From Sphaerotilus natans (GTDB lineage Bacteria > Pseudomonadota > Gammaproteobacteria > Burkholderiales > Burkholderiaceae_C), in NCBI RefSeq assembly GCF_900156335.1, contig NZ_FTMZ01000003.1, forward strand, positions 1-64,000: a DNA stretch of 64,000 nucleotides, read 5' to 3'. Positions within the stretch are counted from its first letter, which is position 1. Each line of letters starts with the position of its first letter. Below are positions 29,595 through 39,423 of this stretch, piece by piece. The translations under genes and the position numbers were made by a program. The notes under the pieces are model-generated. The model did no database searches. It saw only the letters and a program-made list of their open reading frames with translations, and was not told where the DNA came from.

Positions 29595-30755
29595 ATGCGC
29601 AGGCTCTGGCTCATATTCTCGCAGGCCGTCACGGTGGCGCTGGCTGCCGTCTTCGTGCTGGCCACGCTCAAGCCGCAGTGGCTGGGCGGGCGCCCGGGCA
29701 GTGCGCCGGTGCAGTTCAGCATCATCCAGGCGGCCCCCCTGCCGCTGGACGGGGCCAGCAGCCCCGGCAGCTACGCGCCGGCCGCACGGCGTGCCTCGCC
29801 CTCGGTGGTCAGCGTGATGACCTCGGCGGCCGAGGGCTCGGCCAGCGCCAGCGACGCCCTGCGCCGCCATTTCGGCGACCCCGACGGCGGCAGCAGCGCC
29901 GGCACCGGCTCGGCGGTCATCGTCTCGCCGGACGGCTATCTGCTGACCAACAACCATGTCATCGACAACGCCGAGCAGATCGAGATCGGTCTGGCCGATG
30001 GTCGGCGGGTCGCCGCCAAGGTGGTCGGCACCGATCCGGACAGCGATCTGGCGGTGCTGAAAGTCGATCTTGGCGGCCTGCCGGCGATCACCTTCGGCGA
30101 TGCCGACGCGCTGCAGGTCGGCGACATCGTGCTGGCCATCGGCAATCCGTTCAATGTCGGCCAGACGGTGACCTCGGGCATCGTCAGCGCGGTCGGCCGC
30201 AGCGGCCTGGGGCTCAACACCTTCGAGAACTTCATCCAGACCGATGCGGCGATCAATCCGGGCAACTCGGGGGGCGCGCTGGTCGACATCAACGGCCAGC
30301 TGCTGGGCATCAACACCGCGATCTACTCGCGCTCGGGCGGCAGCATGGGCATCGGCTTCGCGATTCCGGTGGCCACCGCTCGCCAGGTGATGGAGGGCCT
30401 GATCACCGAGGGCGTGGTCACCCGCGGCTGGATCGGCGTACAGCCCAGCGATCTGACCCGCGACATGGCCGAGTCCTTCGGGCTGGAGGTCGAGCGCGGC
30501 GTGCTGATCACCGGCGTGCTGCAGGACGGCCCGGCCAGCGCGGCCGGCGTGCAGCCGGGCGACGTGGTGGTCAAGGTGGCCGGCACCCCAGTGATGAACA
30601 CCGCGCAGCTGCTCGATGCGGTGGCCGGGCTGAAGCCCCAGACGCAGGCGGTGCTGTCGGTGCACCGCGGCCGCCAGCAGCTCGAGCTGACGGTGCGGGT
30701 GGCGCAGCGGCCCAAGGCGCGGACCGCGCGGGGATCGTCCGGCTCAGGACGCTGA
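29595..30755 (+). CDS. DegS/DegQ-like periplasmic serine protease with one PDZ domain
   Basis: A 386-residue HtrA protease. The first helix (LIFSQAVTVALAAVFVLATL) is a signal anchor. The catalytic triad is His in TNNHVIDN (about 120), Asp in DSDLAVLKV and Ser in NPGNSGGALVD (about 223). One PDZ domain (WIGVQPSDLTRDMAESFGL; DGPASAAGVQPGDVVVKVAG) follows, as in DegS. DegS cuts an anti-sigma factor when outer-membrane proteins misfold. A glycine/serine-rich tail of about 25 residues ends it. The last 12 bases overlap tatC, which converges from the other strand. Confidence 0.92.
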   Translation: MRRLWLIFSQAVTVALAAVFVLATLKPQWLGGRPGSAPVQFSIIQAAPLPLDGASSPGSYAPAARRASPSVVSVMTSAAEGSASASDALRRHFGDPDGGSSAGTGSAVIVSPDGYLLTNNHVIDNAEQIEIGLADGRRVAAKVVGTDPDSDLAVLKVDLGGLPAITFGDADALQVGDIVLAIGNPFNVGQTVTSGIVSAVGRSGLGLNTFENFIQTDAAINPGNSGGALVDINGQLLGINTAIYSRSGGSMGIGFAIPVATARQVMEGLITEGVVTRGWIGVQPSDLTRDMAESFGLEVERGVLITGVLQDGPASAAGVQPGDVVVKVAGTPVMNTAQLLDAVAGLKPQTQAVLSVHRGRQQLELTVRVAQRPKARTARGSSGSGR

Positions 30756-31526
30756 GGAGTCCGGGGCGGCCGAGTACTTCAGGAAGAAGCCCGCCGCCCA
30801 GATGCCGACCTCGTAGAGCAGGCCCATCGGCACCAGCAGCGCGATCATCGACACTGCGTCTGGCGGCGTCACCAGACCGGCCACCGCCGCGGCGGCGACC
30901 CAGAAGTAGCGCCGCCACTCGCGCAGCTGCTCGACGGTTACCACCCCCAGGCGCGCCAGCACCACCACCGCCACCGGCACCTCGAAGGCCACGCCGAAGG
31001 CGATGAACATCGTCAGCACGAAGTCGAGATAGGCCTCGATGTCCGGGCTGACCGCCACCGAGGCCGGCGCCATCTTCTGGATCGCCGGAAAGGCCTGGCC
31101 GAAAACGAAGAAGTAGCAGAAGGCCACGCCAAGGTAGAACAGGATCGTGCTGCTGGCCACCAGCGGCAGCACCAGACGCTGCTCATGGCGGTACAGGCCC
31201 GGGGCCACGAAGGCCCAGACCTGGTAGAGCACCCAGGGCAGCGCGACGCCGAAGCCGGCCAGCAGCGTGACCTTGATCGGGATCAGGAAGGGCGAGACGA
31301 CGCCGACGGCGATCATCTTCGAGCCTTCCGGCAGCGACTTCACCAGCGGCAGCGCCAGCAGGTCATAGACCTGGGACGGGCCGGGATAGAGGCACAGCAG
31401 GATGAAGATGGCGCCGACGCCGTAGACCGAGTGCAGCAGGCGGTCGCGCAGCTCGATCAGGTGGCTGACGAAGGGCGCTTCGGTCCCGGCGAGCTCGTCG
31501 GGTTGGGGGTCAGGGCTCGAACTCAC
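30744..31526 (-). CDS. tatC: Twin-arginine translocase subunit TatC
   Basis: A 260-residue integral membrane protein with six helices. FVSHLIELRDRLLHSV is the conserved first cytoplasmic motif of TatC, FVAPGLYRHEQR lies in the second loop, and VTPPDAVSMIALLVPMGLLYE near the end. With TatAB it exports folded proteins bearing twin-arginine signals. No ATG fits; a GTG at 31526 gives a normal N-terminus (SSSPDPQPDELAGTEAPFVSHL). Operon tatA-tatB-tatC on the minus strand. Confidence 0.93.
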   Translation of the reverse strand: MSSSPDPQPDELAGTEAPFVSHLIELRDRLLHSVYGVGAIFILLCLYPGPSQVYDLLALPLVKSLPEGSKMIAVGVVSPFLIPIKVTLLAGFGVALPWVLYQVWAFVAPGLYRHEQRLVLPLVASSTILFYLGVAFCYFFVFGQAFPAIQKMAPASVAVSPDIEAYLDFVLTMFIAFGVAFEVPVAVVVLARLGVVTVEQLREWRRYFWVAAAAVAGLVTPPDAVSMIALLVPMGLLYEVGIWAAGFFLKYSAAPDSSAS

Positions 31527-31573
31527 GATGGGGTGGGGGCGCAAGGAGAAGTCCCGCCGGGCGGGACGGATGA

Positions 31574-32077
31574 TCAGACGCTGCGGCGCGGCGGACGAAA
31601 GCGCGCGACCCGCGCGGCGCCGGACTGCACATGCCGGCGCACGCCTTCGCGCTGCTTGTACCACTGCGGAATGGCGCCACGCTTGACGCGCCATTTCTTG
31701 CGCGGGTGCACATAGGTCGGCACCGCCGGCGAGCTGTCCCACTCGTAGGGCTCGTAGGTCGGGGCGCCGTCGTCGTCCGTGCCGGTGCTGCCCGGGCCGC
31801 TCAGGGCCGCGTTGATCTGGCCGGTGGCCGAGTCCAGGCTCGAGGAGACCGACTGGCCGACATCGCGCGCGGCGGTCTCGAACTCGCGGCGCACCTTGTT
31901 GAGCTCGTCGAGCTCCATCGAGCGGTTGACCTCGGCCTTGACGTCGGCGACATAGCGCTGCGCGCGGCCGAGCAGCGTGCCGGCCATGCGCGCGACCTTG
32001 GGCAGCCGCTCCGGACCGATCACGACCAGCGCGATGCCGGCCACCAGCATCAGCTTCGAAATGCCTATGTCGAGCAT
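31574..32077 (-). CDS. tatB: Twin-arginine translocase subunit TatB
   Basis: A 167-residue protein with the TatB start [26 protein letters not shown], one membrane helix then an amphipathic helix ([24 protein letters not shown]) and a long acidic then basic cytoplasmic tail (RRKKW-like [18 protein letters not shown]). TatB and TatC form the receptor for twin-arginine signals. It follows tatA by 33 bases. Confidence 0.92.
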   Translation of the reverse strand: MLDIGISKLMLVAGIALVVIGPERLPKVARMAGTLLGRAQRYVADVKAEVNRSMELDELNKVRREFETAARDVGQSVSSSLDSATGQINAALSGPGSTGTDDDGAPTYEPYEWDSSPAVPTYVHPRKKWRVKRGAIPQWYKQREGVRRHVQSGAARVARFRPPRRSV

Positions 32078-32110
32078 TCAGGGGTTCCCGAGGAGATCCG
32101 GTTCAGCGGA

Positions 32111-32362
32111 TCACTGCTTGGTGCGGGCCTCGACGTCGATCGCCTGGCTGTTGTCGACGCGCTTCTCGGCGACCTGCGCGGTGGCGGTCGTGGTCGGCTG
32201 GGCGGCTGCGTCGGCGGCCGGCTTGTCGCCGTCCTTCACGCCATCCTTGAAGCCCTTGACCGCCGAGCCGAGGTCGGAGCCGATGTTCTTGAGCTTCTTC
32301 GTGCCGAAGACCAGCACGATGATGACGAGGAAGATGATCAGGTGAGTGGTGGACAGGCCCAT
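32111..32362 (-). CDS. tatA: Twin-arginine translocase subunit TatA
   Basis: An 83-residue protein: membrane helix [20 protein letters not shown], the [21 protein letters not shown] hinge and amphipathic helix, and a hydrophilic tail. TatA polymerises to form the transport channel. The order HIT, tatA, tatB, tatC follows hisE, a common betaproteobacterial arrangement. Confidence 0.93.
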   Translation of the reverse strand: MGLSTTHLIIFLVIIVLVFGTKKLKNIGSDLGSAVKGFKDGVKDGDKPAADAAAQPTTTATAQVAEKRVDNSQAIDVEARTKQ

Positions 32363-32421
32363 GAGGGTGCTCCGTGAGTGCTGCGGGTGCGGTGGGTGGT
32401 CGGGATTCTAGGTGGGGCGCC

Positions 32422-32769
32422 TCAGCCCTGTTTCCAGGGGCGCGGACCGCCCATGACATGCATGTGGAGGTGGTAGACCTCCTGGCCGCCGTCCGGGCCG
32501 GTGTTGATCACCGTGCGGAAGCCGTTGTCGGCGCCATGCTCGCGCGCCAGCTTCGTCGCCAGCAGCGCCATGCGGCCGAGCAGCGCCTGGTGGCGCGGCT
32601 CGGCGTCGGCCAGCGTGGCGATGTGCTCGCGCGGGATGATCAGCAGATGCACCGGCGCGGCCGGGCGGATGTCCTTGAAGGCGATCAGCTCGTCGTCCTC
32701 ATGGACCTTCTGCGCGGGAATCTCGCCGGCGGCGATGCGGCAGAAGATGCAGTTCGGGTCGTGGCTCAT
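32422..32769 (-). CDS. HIT-family nucleotide hydrolase (HinT-like)
   Basis: A 115-residue histidine-triad protein starting MSHDPNCIFCRIAAGEIP with zinc-type cysteines (CIFC) and ending in the triad VYHLHMHVMGG. HinT-like enzymes hydrolyse nucleoside phosphoramidates and aminoacyl-AMP. The ATG at 32769 is the natural start; the open frame above lies in hisE. Found between hisE and tatA as in relatives. Confidence 0.92.
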   Translation of the reverse strand: MSHDPNCIFCRIAAGEIPAQKVHEDDELIAFKDIRPAAPVHLLIIPREHIATLADAEPRHQALLGRMALLATKLAREHGADNGFRTVINTGPDGGQEVYHLHMHVMGGPRPWKQG

Positions 32770-32810
32770 GGCGGCAGCTCCGTCGATGCGTGAAAGGGGC
32801 GGTGTGCGGC

Positions 32811-33173
32811 TCAGCGCGGCCGGCTGGCGAACTCGGTCAGGCCCGACAGGCCCTCGCGGCGCTCGAGCTCGGCGATCACCTGCGCCGGCGTCAGGCCGAA
32901 CTGCGCCAGCGCGACGATGCTGTGGAACCACAGGTCGGCGACCTCGTAGACGATCTTGGCCGGATCGCCGTCCTTGGCGGCGATGACCACCTCGGTGGCC
33001 TCCTCGCCGACCTTCTTCAGGATGGTGTCGGTGCCCTTGTGGAACAGGCGCGCGACATAGCTCTTGTCGGGGTCACCGCCGCGGCGCGAGGCGATCACCT
33101 CGGCCAGACGGGCCAAGCTGTCGCGAGAGGGGTCGAGGGGGTCGGTCATCGGGTCGGGAACGCGAGTGCTCAT
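32811..33173 (-). CDS. hisE: Phosphoribosyl-ATP pyrophosphatase
   Basis: A 120-residue MazG-fold enzyme: [29 protein letters not shown] carries the KxGEExxE metal motif, with [17 protein letters not shown] following. It hydrolyses phosphoribosyl-ATP in step two of histidine synthesis. The ATG at 33173 overlaps the hisI stop (ATGA), indicating coupling; an ATG at 33149 is a possible shorter start. Confidence 0.94.
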   Translation of the reverse strand: MSTRVPDPMTDPLDPSRDSLARLAEVIASRRGGDPDKSYVARLFHKGTDTILKKVGEEATEVVIAAKDGDPAKIVYEVADLWFHSIVALAQFGLTPAQVIAELERREGLSGLTEFASRPR

Positions 33174-33577
33174 GAGCGGTAGATGGTGGCGGGATCCTTC
33201 AGGACCGGATCGACCGCCTGCCACGCCTTTTGACCGTCGGCCGTGGTGTGCAGTTCCTCGAAGAAGCAGGAATGGCGGCCGGTGTGGCAGGCGATGCCGG
33301 GCTCGTGGCCGAGCTGGGTGATGCGCAGCAGCACCACGTCCTGGTCGCAGTCGATGCGGATCGAATGCACCTTCTGCACATGGCCCGATTCCTCGCCCTT
33401 GTGCCAGAGGCGATGGCGCGAGCGGCTCCAGTAGACCGCCTCGCCGAGCTCGGCGGTGCGCGCCAGCGCCTCGCGGTTCATCCACGCGAACATCAGCACG
33501 TCGCCGCTGTCCTTCTCCTGCGCGATCACCGGCACGAGGCCGTCGGCAGTCCAGGTGATTCTTTCCAGCCAGTCCAT
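33170..33577 (-). CDS. hisI: Phosphoribosyl-AMP cyclohydrolase
   Basis: A 135-residue enzyme of step three of histidine synthesis. [41 protein letters not shown] and [11 protein letters not shown] (zinc and magnesium ligands: the aspartates of DCDQD and the three cysteines) are all present. Normally hisBHAF precede hisI; here a divergent pdxA gene lies directly upstream, so hisIE is detached from the rest of the pathway in this window. ATG at 33577. Confidence 0.94.
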   Translation of the reverse strand: MDWLERITWTADGLVPVIAQEKDSGDVLMFAWMNREALARTAELGEAVYWSRSRHRLWHKGEESGHVQKVHSIRIDCDQDVVLLRITQLGHEPGIACHTGRHSCFFEELHTTADGQKAWQAVDPVLKDPATIYRS

Positions 33578-33637
33578 GGCGGTGGAGTGTAGCAACCGTC
33601 ACGAAGCGGTCCGCGACGAGTCCATGACAATCGGGGC

Positions 33638-34708
33638 ATGACGACCGATCTGCACACCGCCGCCGCTTCCTTTTCCTCTGCACCTGTCCGCCCGCTTGCC
33701 CTGACGCTGGGCGACGCGCTGGGCATCGGCCCGGAGATCATCGTGCGCGCCTGGCGCGAGGGCCGCGTCGGCGCGGGCGTGGTGGTCATCGGCGAGCCCG
33801 CGGTGCTGCGCCGGGCCGCGCGGGCGCTGCGCCGCCTCGACGATGTGCCCGAGGTGCCGATCGCGGTGATCGACACGGTGGCCGATCTGGCCGAGGTGCC
33901 GCCGGGGGCGCTGCCGGTGCTGCTGCCCAGCCACCGCGAGCCCGCGCTGGCCCAGGCGCCGTGGGGCACGGTCGACGCGCGCGCCGGCCGGCTGGCGGCG
34001 GCGTGCATCCGCGACGCGGTCGCGCTGGCGATGCGCGGCGAGATCGCCGGCCTGGTCACCGCGCCGATCCACAAGGAGGCGCTGGCCGCCGCCGGCGAGC
34101 CCTTTCCCGGTCACACCGAGCTGCTGGCCGACGAGAGCGCGCGCCACGGCCGCCCGGCCGACGTGCGCATGATGCTGGCCAACGAGGAGCTGCGCACGGT
34201 GCTGGTGACCATCCACTGCGCGCTGCGCGAGGCGATCGACCGGGTGAGCTTCGACGCGGTGCTCTCGACGCTGCGCATCAGCCACGCCTCGGCGGCGCTG
34301 TGGGGGCAGCCGCGCCCGCGCATCGCGGTGGCGGGGCTCAATCCGCATGCGGGCGAGGGCGGGCTGTTCGGCCGCGAGGAGATCGAGATCATCGCGCCGG
34401 CGATCGCCGCCGCCCGCGCCGAAGGCATCGACGCGCAGGGGCCGTTCCCGCCCGACACCATCTTCATGCGCGCGCGCCGCGGCGAGTTCGACCTGGTGCT
34501 GGCGATGTACCACGACCAGGGCCTGATCCCGGTGAAGTACCTGGGCGTCGAGCAGGGGGTGAACGTCACGCTGGGCCTGCCCTTCGTGCGCACCAGCCCG
34601 GACCACGGCACCGCCTTCGACATCGCCGGACAGGGCCGCGCCGAGGCCGACAGCCTGGTGGCGGCGCTGACGATGGCGCGCCGGCTCGCCGCAGGGGTTG
34701 CGGGCTGA
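33638..34708 (+). CDS. pdxA: PdxA-family 4-hydroxythreonine-4-phosphate dehydrogenase
   Basis: A 356-residue PdxA-type dehydrogenase. [12 protein letters not shown] is the substrate loop (most PdxA have GDPAGIGPE; here P-A becomes A-L). [22 protein letters not shown] and [10 protein letters not shown] supply the zinc histidines. In vitamin B6 synthesis it oxidises 4-hydroxythreonine phosphate; PdxA2-type paralogues act on other substrates, and the altered loop keeps that possible. It stands between hisI and ubiA, with its stop abutting that of convergent ubiA. A CATGACAAT box just before the ATG may be the -10. Confidence 0.88.
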   Translation: MTTDLHTAAASFSSAPVRPLALTLGDALGIGPEIIVRAWREGRVGAGVVVIGEPAVLRRAARALRRLDDVPEVPIAVIDTVADLAEVPPGALPVLLPSHREPALAQAPWGTVDARAGRLAAACIRDAVALAMRGEIAGLVTAPIHKEALAAAGEPFPGHTELLADESARHGRPADVRMMLANEELRTVLVTIHCALREAIDRVSFDAVLSTLRISHASAALWGQPRPRIAVAGLNPHAGEGGLFGREEIEIIAPAIAAARAEGIDAQGPFPPDTIFMRARRGEFDLVLAMYHDQGLIPVKYLGVEQGVNVTLGLPFVRTSPDHGTAFDIAGQGRAEADSLVAALTMARRLAAGVAG

Positions 34709-35575
34709 TCAGCGCAGCGCCAGATCCAGCACGTAGCCGGCGAAGACCGCGAAGCCCACCCAGTGGTTCTCGCGGAAGGCGCGGAAGCACCCCTCGCGGC
34801 TGCGGCCCCGGATCAGCGTGAAATGCCAGCCCACCTGCGCGGCCGCCGCGGCGATGCCCAGCCAGAAGGCGCCGCCCAGGCCGGCCTGCAGCGCCGCCCA
34901 GGACCAGATCGCCAGGTACAGGCCGTAGAACAGCATCACCGCGGCGACGTCGGCGCGCCCCAGCGTGATCGCCGAGGTGCGGATGCCGATCTTCAGGTCG
35001 TCGTCGCGGTCGACCATCGCGTACTCGGTGTCGTAGGCCAGCACCCAGAACAGGTTGCCGATCACCAGCGCCCAGGCCAGCGGGTCGACCGTGCCGCGCA
35101 CCGCGGTGAAGGCCATCGGGATGCCGACGCTGAAGGCCACGCCCAGCACCGCCTGCGGCATCGCGACGAAGCGCTTGGCGTAGGGGTAGGCCATCGTGAT
35201 CGCCAGCGCGGCGAACGAGATCGCGATGGTGGGCGCGTTGGTCGTCAGCACCAGCGCGAAGGCGACCAGCGCCAGCGCGGCGCCCAGGCCGAGCGCCTCT
35301 TTCACGCCCATCGCGCCGGAGGTGATCGGGCGCTGCGCGGTGCGCTTGACATGGCGGTCGAAGTCGCGGTCGGCCACGTCGTTGATGCAGCAGCCGGCAC
35401 TGCGCATCAGGATCGTGCCCAGCGTGAACACCAGCAGCAGGTGCAGCCCCGGCCAGCCGCCGGCGGCCAGCCACAGCGCCGAGAGCGTCGGCCACAGCAG
35501 CAGCAGCCAGCCGGCCGGGCGGTTCCAGCGGATCAGGTCGAGGTAGAGCGGCAGGCGGGAGGCGAGGGCGGTCAT
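34709..35575 (-). CDS. ubiA: 4-hydroxybenzoate polyprenyltransferase
   Basis: A 288-residue membrane prenyltransferase with about eight helices. The two aspartate-rich motifs, NDVADRDFD and [12 protein letters not shown], bind prenyl diphosphate through magnesium. RPITSG, and YPYAKRF are also typical. It attaches the polyprenyl tail to 4-hydroxybenzoate in ubiquinone synthesis. It is a single gene; the stop touches pdxA without overlap. Confidence 0.93.
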   Translation of the reverse strand: MTALASRLPLYLDLIRWNRPAGWLLLLWPTLSALWLAAGGWPGLHLLLVFTLGTILMRSAGCCINDVADRDFDRHVKRTAQRPITSGAMGVKEALGLGAALALVAFALVLTTNAPTIAISFAALAITMAYPYAKRFVAMPQAVLGVAFSVGIPMAFTAVRGTVDPLAWALVIGNLFWVLAYDTEYAMVDRDDDLKIGIRTSAITLGRADVAAVMLFYGLYLAIWSWAALQAGLGGAFWLGIAAAAAQVGWHFTLIRGRSREGCFRAFRENHWVGFAVFAGYVLDLALR

Positions 35576-35652
35576 CGCGCGGCGAGGCAGAGGCGGTCGG
35601 GCAGGGCCGCCATTGTCGCCGCTCGTCGCTGTTCGTCGCTGTTCGTCGCCTT

Positions 35653-38178
35653 TCAGATCAGCGTTTCCGGCAGCGTCTGCGGCAGTGCGGCAGTCTCGGT
35701 GTTGGCCAGGTCGAAGTCGCGCGGGCGGTCCGGGCGGTGGCGCTCGCCCCAGTTCAGCACGAACTCGAGCACGTCGCGGGCCGGCATCGGCCGCGAGGCG
35801 TAGTAGCCCTGCACCATGTCGCAGCCTTCGGCCTCGAGCACGCTGACCTGCATCGGCTCCTCGACGCCCTCGGCCACGGTGGACATGCGCAGCGACTGCG
35901 CCAGCGCCAGGATGTTGCGCACGATCGAGCGTGCGTCGCGGCTGATCAGCAGCTCGCGCACGAAGGCGCGGTCGATCTTCAGCGTGTCGAAGGGGAAGCG
36001 GCGCAGGTAGGCCAGCGAGGAGTAGCCGGTGCCGAAGTCGTCCAGCGCGATCTGCACGCCCAGCCGGCCCAGCGCATGCAGCCGCTCCACCGTGCCGCGC
36101 GTCTCGTTGATGAAGACCGATTCGGTGATCTCCAGCTCGAGCCGGTGCGGCGCCAGGCCGCTGCGCTGCAGCGCGCGCTGCACCGCGTCGGGCAGGTTCT
36201 GCGCCATCACCTGCACCGGCGAGATGTTGACCGCCACCTGCAGCGGATCGGGCCAGCGCGCCGCCTCCAGGCAGGCCTGGCCGAGGGCCCACTCGCCCAT
36301 CTGCAGGATCAGGCCGCTTTCCTCGGCCACCGGAATGAACTCGACCGGCGAGATCGGGCCGTGCTCCGGATGATTCCAGCGCAGCAGCGCCTCGAAGCCG
36401 GTCACCGTCCAGTCGCGCAGGCTGACCTTGGGCTGGAAATGCAGCTCGAGCTGGCCGCGCTCGATGGCTTCGCGCAGGTCGCGCTCGAGCACCAGGCGGC
36501 GGCGCACCTGCTCGCCCAGCCGCGCGACGAAGAAGCGCACCGAGCCGGGCGCATGGCTCTTGGCGTCGTACAGCGCCAGGTCGGCGTGCTGCATCATCTC
36601 GTCGACCGTCATGCCGTCCTGCGGGAAGCGCGCGATGCCGACGCTCACCCGCACCGGCACCGCCGCCCCCATGACCTCGCAGGGCGCACGCATCGCCTCG
36701 ATGATGCGCTGGCCGGCCGCCCCGATCTCCTCGTCCTGCCGCACCGAGCGCATCAGCACCGCGAACTCGTCGCCGCCGAGCCGCGCCACCACCTGGCCGC
36801 GTCCGGCTGCCTCCTTGAGGCGGCGTGCCACCTCGACCAGCAGCGCGTCGCCGGTGGCGTGGCCCAGGGTGTCGTTGACATTCTTGAAGCCGTCCAGGTC
36901 CAGGCACATCACCGCGCCGCAGTGCGGCGGGCCGCCGGCCTGCTCGCGGGCCTTGGCGCCGCCGAGCACCTTCTCCAGCAGCACCCGGAAGTGCGCCCGG
37001 TTGGTCAGGCCGGTCAGGGTGTCGTTGTGCGCCAGCCAGGTCAGGCGCCGATCGGCATGGCGGGCCTGGGTGACGTCGCGGGCCACGCCGCGCCAGCCCA
37101 CCGGCGTGCCGCGTTCGTTGACCAGCGGCTTGGCGGTCATCGACCACCAGCGCTGCTGGCCGCCGACCATCATCGGCAGCAGCACGTCGCGGAAGGGCTG
37201 GCCCTCGGTGAGCCGCTCATGGAGCTGACCGGCCGATTCCCGCTCGCTCTCGGGCAGATCCTTCTGCAGCTCGGCCAGCAGGCCCAGCAGCGAGCGGTCG
37301 TTCAGCGTGGCGGCCTCGCGCCCGAGCGCCTCGGCCAGATGGCTGGAGACATGGCAGAGGCGGCCGCCGGCGTCGATCTCCCAGATCACGTCGCTGCCCT
37401 GCTCCTCGAAGTCGCGCAGCAGCAGGCCGACCAGCTGCATCTGGTGATCGGACTTGACCTCGGCGCTGACCCGCGCATGCAGGTTGCGCTGCACGCCGCG
37501 GCTGCTGGCGATCGCGATGCCGGCCAGCAGCAGCCACTGCAGCAGCAGGCTCCAGGCCGGCAGCCCGCCTTGCAGGCCCGCGCCGATCACCGGACCCAGG
37601 CTGAGCAGGCCGAGAAAGGCATGCAGCGCCCGCGGCATCGACAGCAGGGTCAGCGACCCGGCGCACAGCACCGTCATCAGCGTGGCGCCGCCGACCACGC
37701 CCAGGGTCGCATCCCCGCCGAAGGCCATCAGCACCGGCGGAGCGCTCCACAGCAGCCCGGTCAGGCCGGCCTGCAGCTCGTAGGCACCGATGCGGCGGCG
37801 GTGGATGTGCAGCGGCCGACCTTGGCGGCGGCACTGGTGCCAGAACTGCAGATGGCCGAGCGTCAGCACCATCAGCGCCACCAGCCAGCCCCACAGCGGT
37901 GCCTGAGGCACGGTCGGGGGCGCCGCTGCGGCCACCGACAGCGCGCCCAGCGCCGACATCACCGACATCCACGGCAGCGCCCGCACCACCGCTGCATGCT
38001 GGCGCAGCCGCACGCGGGCCTCGATCGCCTCGTCGGAGGCCTGCAGCGTGCGCCGCCGATCTTCGCGGCGGCGGTCGGAGGCCGGGCGCGCAGGGCGCGG
38101 TGTCGCACGGGCCGGCACACGCGGCGAGGCGCGGGGCGCAGAGGACGAGGAGCGGTGGGCGGTCTTCGGTGCGGGCAT
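35653..38178 (-). CDS. Membrane-bound GGDEF-EAL c-di-GMP turnover protein
   Basis: An 841-residue protein: about six N-terminal membrane helices (residues 70-220), a PAS domain ([25 protein letters not shown]), a GGDEF domain with intact [10 protein letters not shown], then an EAL domain with [47 protein letters not shown] and [10 protein letters not shown] all preserved. The inhibitory RxxD site before GGDEF is absent. Both domains could be catalytically competent. Start at 38178 chosen because an 18-base palindrome lies between it and the alternative ATG at 38241. Confidence 0.88.
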   Translation of the reverse strand: MPAPKTAHRSSSSAPRASPRVPARATPRPARPASDRRREDRRRTLQASDEAIEARVRLRQHAAVVRALPWMSVMSALGALSVAAAAPPTVPQAPLWGWLVALMVLTLGHLQFWHQCRRQGRPLHIHRRRIGAYELQAGLTGLLWSAPPVLMAFGGDATLGVVGGATLMTVLCAGSLTLLSMPRALHAFLGLLSLGPVIGAGLQGGLPAWSLLLQWLLLAGIAIASSRGVQRNLHARVSAEVKSDHQMQLVGLLLRDFEEQGSDVIWEIDAGGRLCHVSSHLAEALGREAATLNDRSLLGLLAELQKDLPESERESAGQLHERLTEGQPFRDVLLPMMVGGQQRWWSMTAKPLVNERGTPVGWRGVARDVTQARHADRRLTWLAHNDTLTGLTNRAHFRVLLEKVLGGAKAREQAGGPPHCGAVMCLDLDGFKNVNDTLGHATGDALLVEVARRLKEAAGRGQVVARLGGDEFAVLMRSVRQDEEIGAAGQRIIEAMRAPCEVMGAAVPVRVSVGIARFPQDGMTVDEMMQHADLALYDAKSHAPGSVRFFVARLGEQVRRRLVLERDLREAIERGQLELHFQPKVSLRDWTVTGFEALLRWNHPEHGPISPVEFIPVAEESGLILQMGEWALGQACLEAARWPDPLQVAVNISPVQVMAQNLPDAVQRALQRSGLAPHRLELEITESVFINETRGTVERLHALGRLGVQIALDDFGTGYSSLAYLRRFPFDTLKIDRAFVRELLISRDARSIVRNILALAQSLRMSTVAEGVEEPMQVSVLEAEGCDMVQGYYASRPMPARDVLEFVLNWGERHRPDRPRDFDLANTETAALPQTLPETLI

Positions 38179-38204
38179 CAGCGGGGGCGCGAAAGCGGAG
38201 AAAT

Positions 38205-38222
38205 GGACATCCGGAGATGTCC
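38205..38222. promoter_or_regulatory. Palindrome upstream of the GGDEF-EAL gene
   Basis: GGACATCCGGAGATGTCC has perfect 7-base arms (GGACATC / GATGTCC) around CGGA, 26 bases before the preferred start at 38178. It may be an operator or an RNA hairpin in the leader. The binding protein is unknown. Confidence 0.4.
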
Positions 38223-38306
38223 TGTTCCCGGCTTTCGGCATCCGTGCGCCGTGCCTTGAGCTGAGCGCCGTGCGGGCAGGGGGCCAAAGGCCCCCAGGTT
38301 TCGGTG

Positions 38307-39242
38307 TCAGTCGGTGATGCGCCGCACGCCCTCGAGCGGGCAGCTCATGATCGCGTTGCGCAGCGCCGCGATCGCCTCGTAGCGGGTGAAGGATCGGCGC
38401 CAGGCCAGCACCACCCGGCGGGTCGGCACCGGATCGGCGAAGGGCAGGTAGCGCACCAGCGCATCGCGGTCGGTGCCGGCGCCGGGCGGGATCGACAGCT
38501 GCGGCACCACGGTCAGCCCCATGCCGGAGGCGACCATGTGACGGATCGTCTCCAGCGACGAGCCCTCGAAGCTCTTGCGGATGCCCTCCGCGTCGCTGGC
38601 GAAGCGGGCGAACTCCGGGCAGACCTCGAGCACATGGTCGCGGAAGCAGTGGCCGGTACCCAGCAGCAGCATGGTCTCCTGCTTCAGCTCCGCCGAGGAG
38701 ATGCGCTCGCGCGTGGCCAGCGGATGATCACGCGGCACCGCGACCATGAAGGGCTCGTCGTAGAGCGGCGCGATCGCCAGGCCGGTGTCGGGAAAGGGCT
38801 CGGCCAGCACGGTGCAGTCGAGCTCGCCGGTGCGCAGCATCTCGAGCAGGCGCACGGTGAAGTTCTCCTGCAGCATCAGCGGCATCTGAGGCACCTGCGC
38901 AATCGTGTTGCGCACCAGGTCCGGCAGAAGATAGGGGCCGATGGTGTGGATCACGCCCAGTCGCAGCGGCCCGGCCAGCGGGTCCTTGCCGCGCCGGGCG
39001 ATCTCCTTGATCGAGGCGGCGCTCTCCAGCGTGACCTGGGCCTGGCGCACGATGTCCTCGCCCAGCGGCGTGACCGAGACTTCGCTGCCGCCGCGCTCGA
39101 AGATCTTGACCTCGAGTTCTTCCTCGAGCTTCTTGATGGCCACCGACAGGGTGGGCTGCGAGACGAAGCACGCCTCGGCCGCGCGCCCGAAATGTCGCTC
39201 GCGCGCGACCGCGACGATGTAGCGCAGTTCGGTAAGGGTCAT
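38307..39242 (-). CDS. oxyR: OxyR hydrogen peroxide-sensing LysR-type activator
   Basis: A 311-residue LysR regulator whose N-terminal MTLTELRYIVAVARERHFGRAA and helix-turn-helix match OxyR. The peroxide-sensing pair is present in TGHCFRDHVLEVC at residues 199 and 208, the same numbering as E. coli Cys199 and Cys208. Oxidised OxyR activates antioxidant genes. The gene is divergent from a cytochrome c gene with three TTGATC-like half-sites between. Start at 39242; the open frame upstream overlaps the shared regulatory region. Confidence 0.94.
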   Translation of the reverse strand: MTLTELRYIVAVARERHFGRAAEACFVSQPTLSVAIKKLEEELEVKIFERGGSEVSVTPLGEDIVRQAQVTLESAASIKEIARRGKDPLAGPLRLGVIHTIGPYLLPDLVRNTIAQVPQMPLMLQENFTVRLLEMLRTGELDCTVLAEPFPDTGLAIAPLYDEPFMVAVPRDHPLATRERISSAELKQETMLLLGTGHCFRDHVLEVCPEFARFASDAEGIRKSFEGSSLETIRHMVASGMGLTVVPQLSIPPGAGTDRDALVRYLPFADPVPTRRVVLAWRRSFTRYEAIAALRNAIMSCPLEGVRRITD

Positions 39243-39358
39243 GCCGCCGATTGTGCGGAAAACCCGTACCGGTGTCATGGCCCTCTTTTGGTTGGTGCGC
39301 TGCATTTCCGTGCAGCCGACCGAAGGGTTTTCACTATCCGTCAGCGCTGCCTGCTGCA

Positions 39359-39395
39359 TTGATCCGTATCTATAATCGATCAAACTTCATTGATC
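39359..39395. promoter_or_regulatory. OxyR-cytochrome intergenic operator and promoter
   Basis: Three copies of one half-site occur: TTGATC (39359-39364), GATCAA (39378-39383) and TTGATC (39390-39395). The last two form the inverted repeat GATCAA-N6-TTGATC, extended by ATCG/CG.AT flanks. A perfect TATAAT at 39371-39376 lies between the first two and faces the cytochrome gene, while no good -35 is present, as in activator-dependent promoters. OxyR binding is inference. Confidence 0.5.
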
Positions 39396-39423
39396 GGCAT
39401 CAAACCGTTGCCCATCCATTGCC

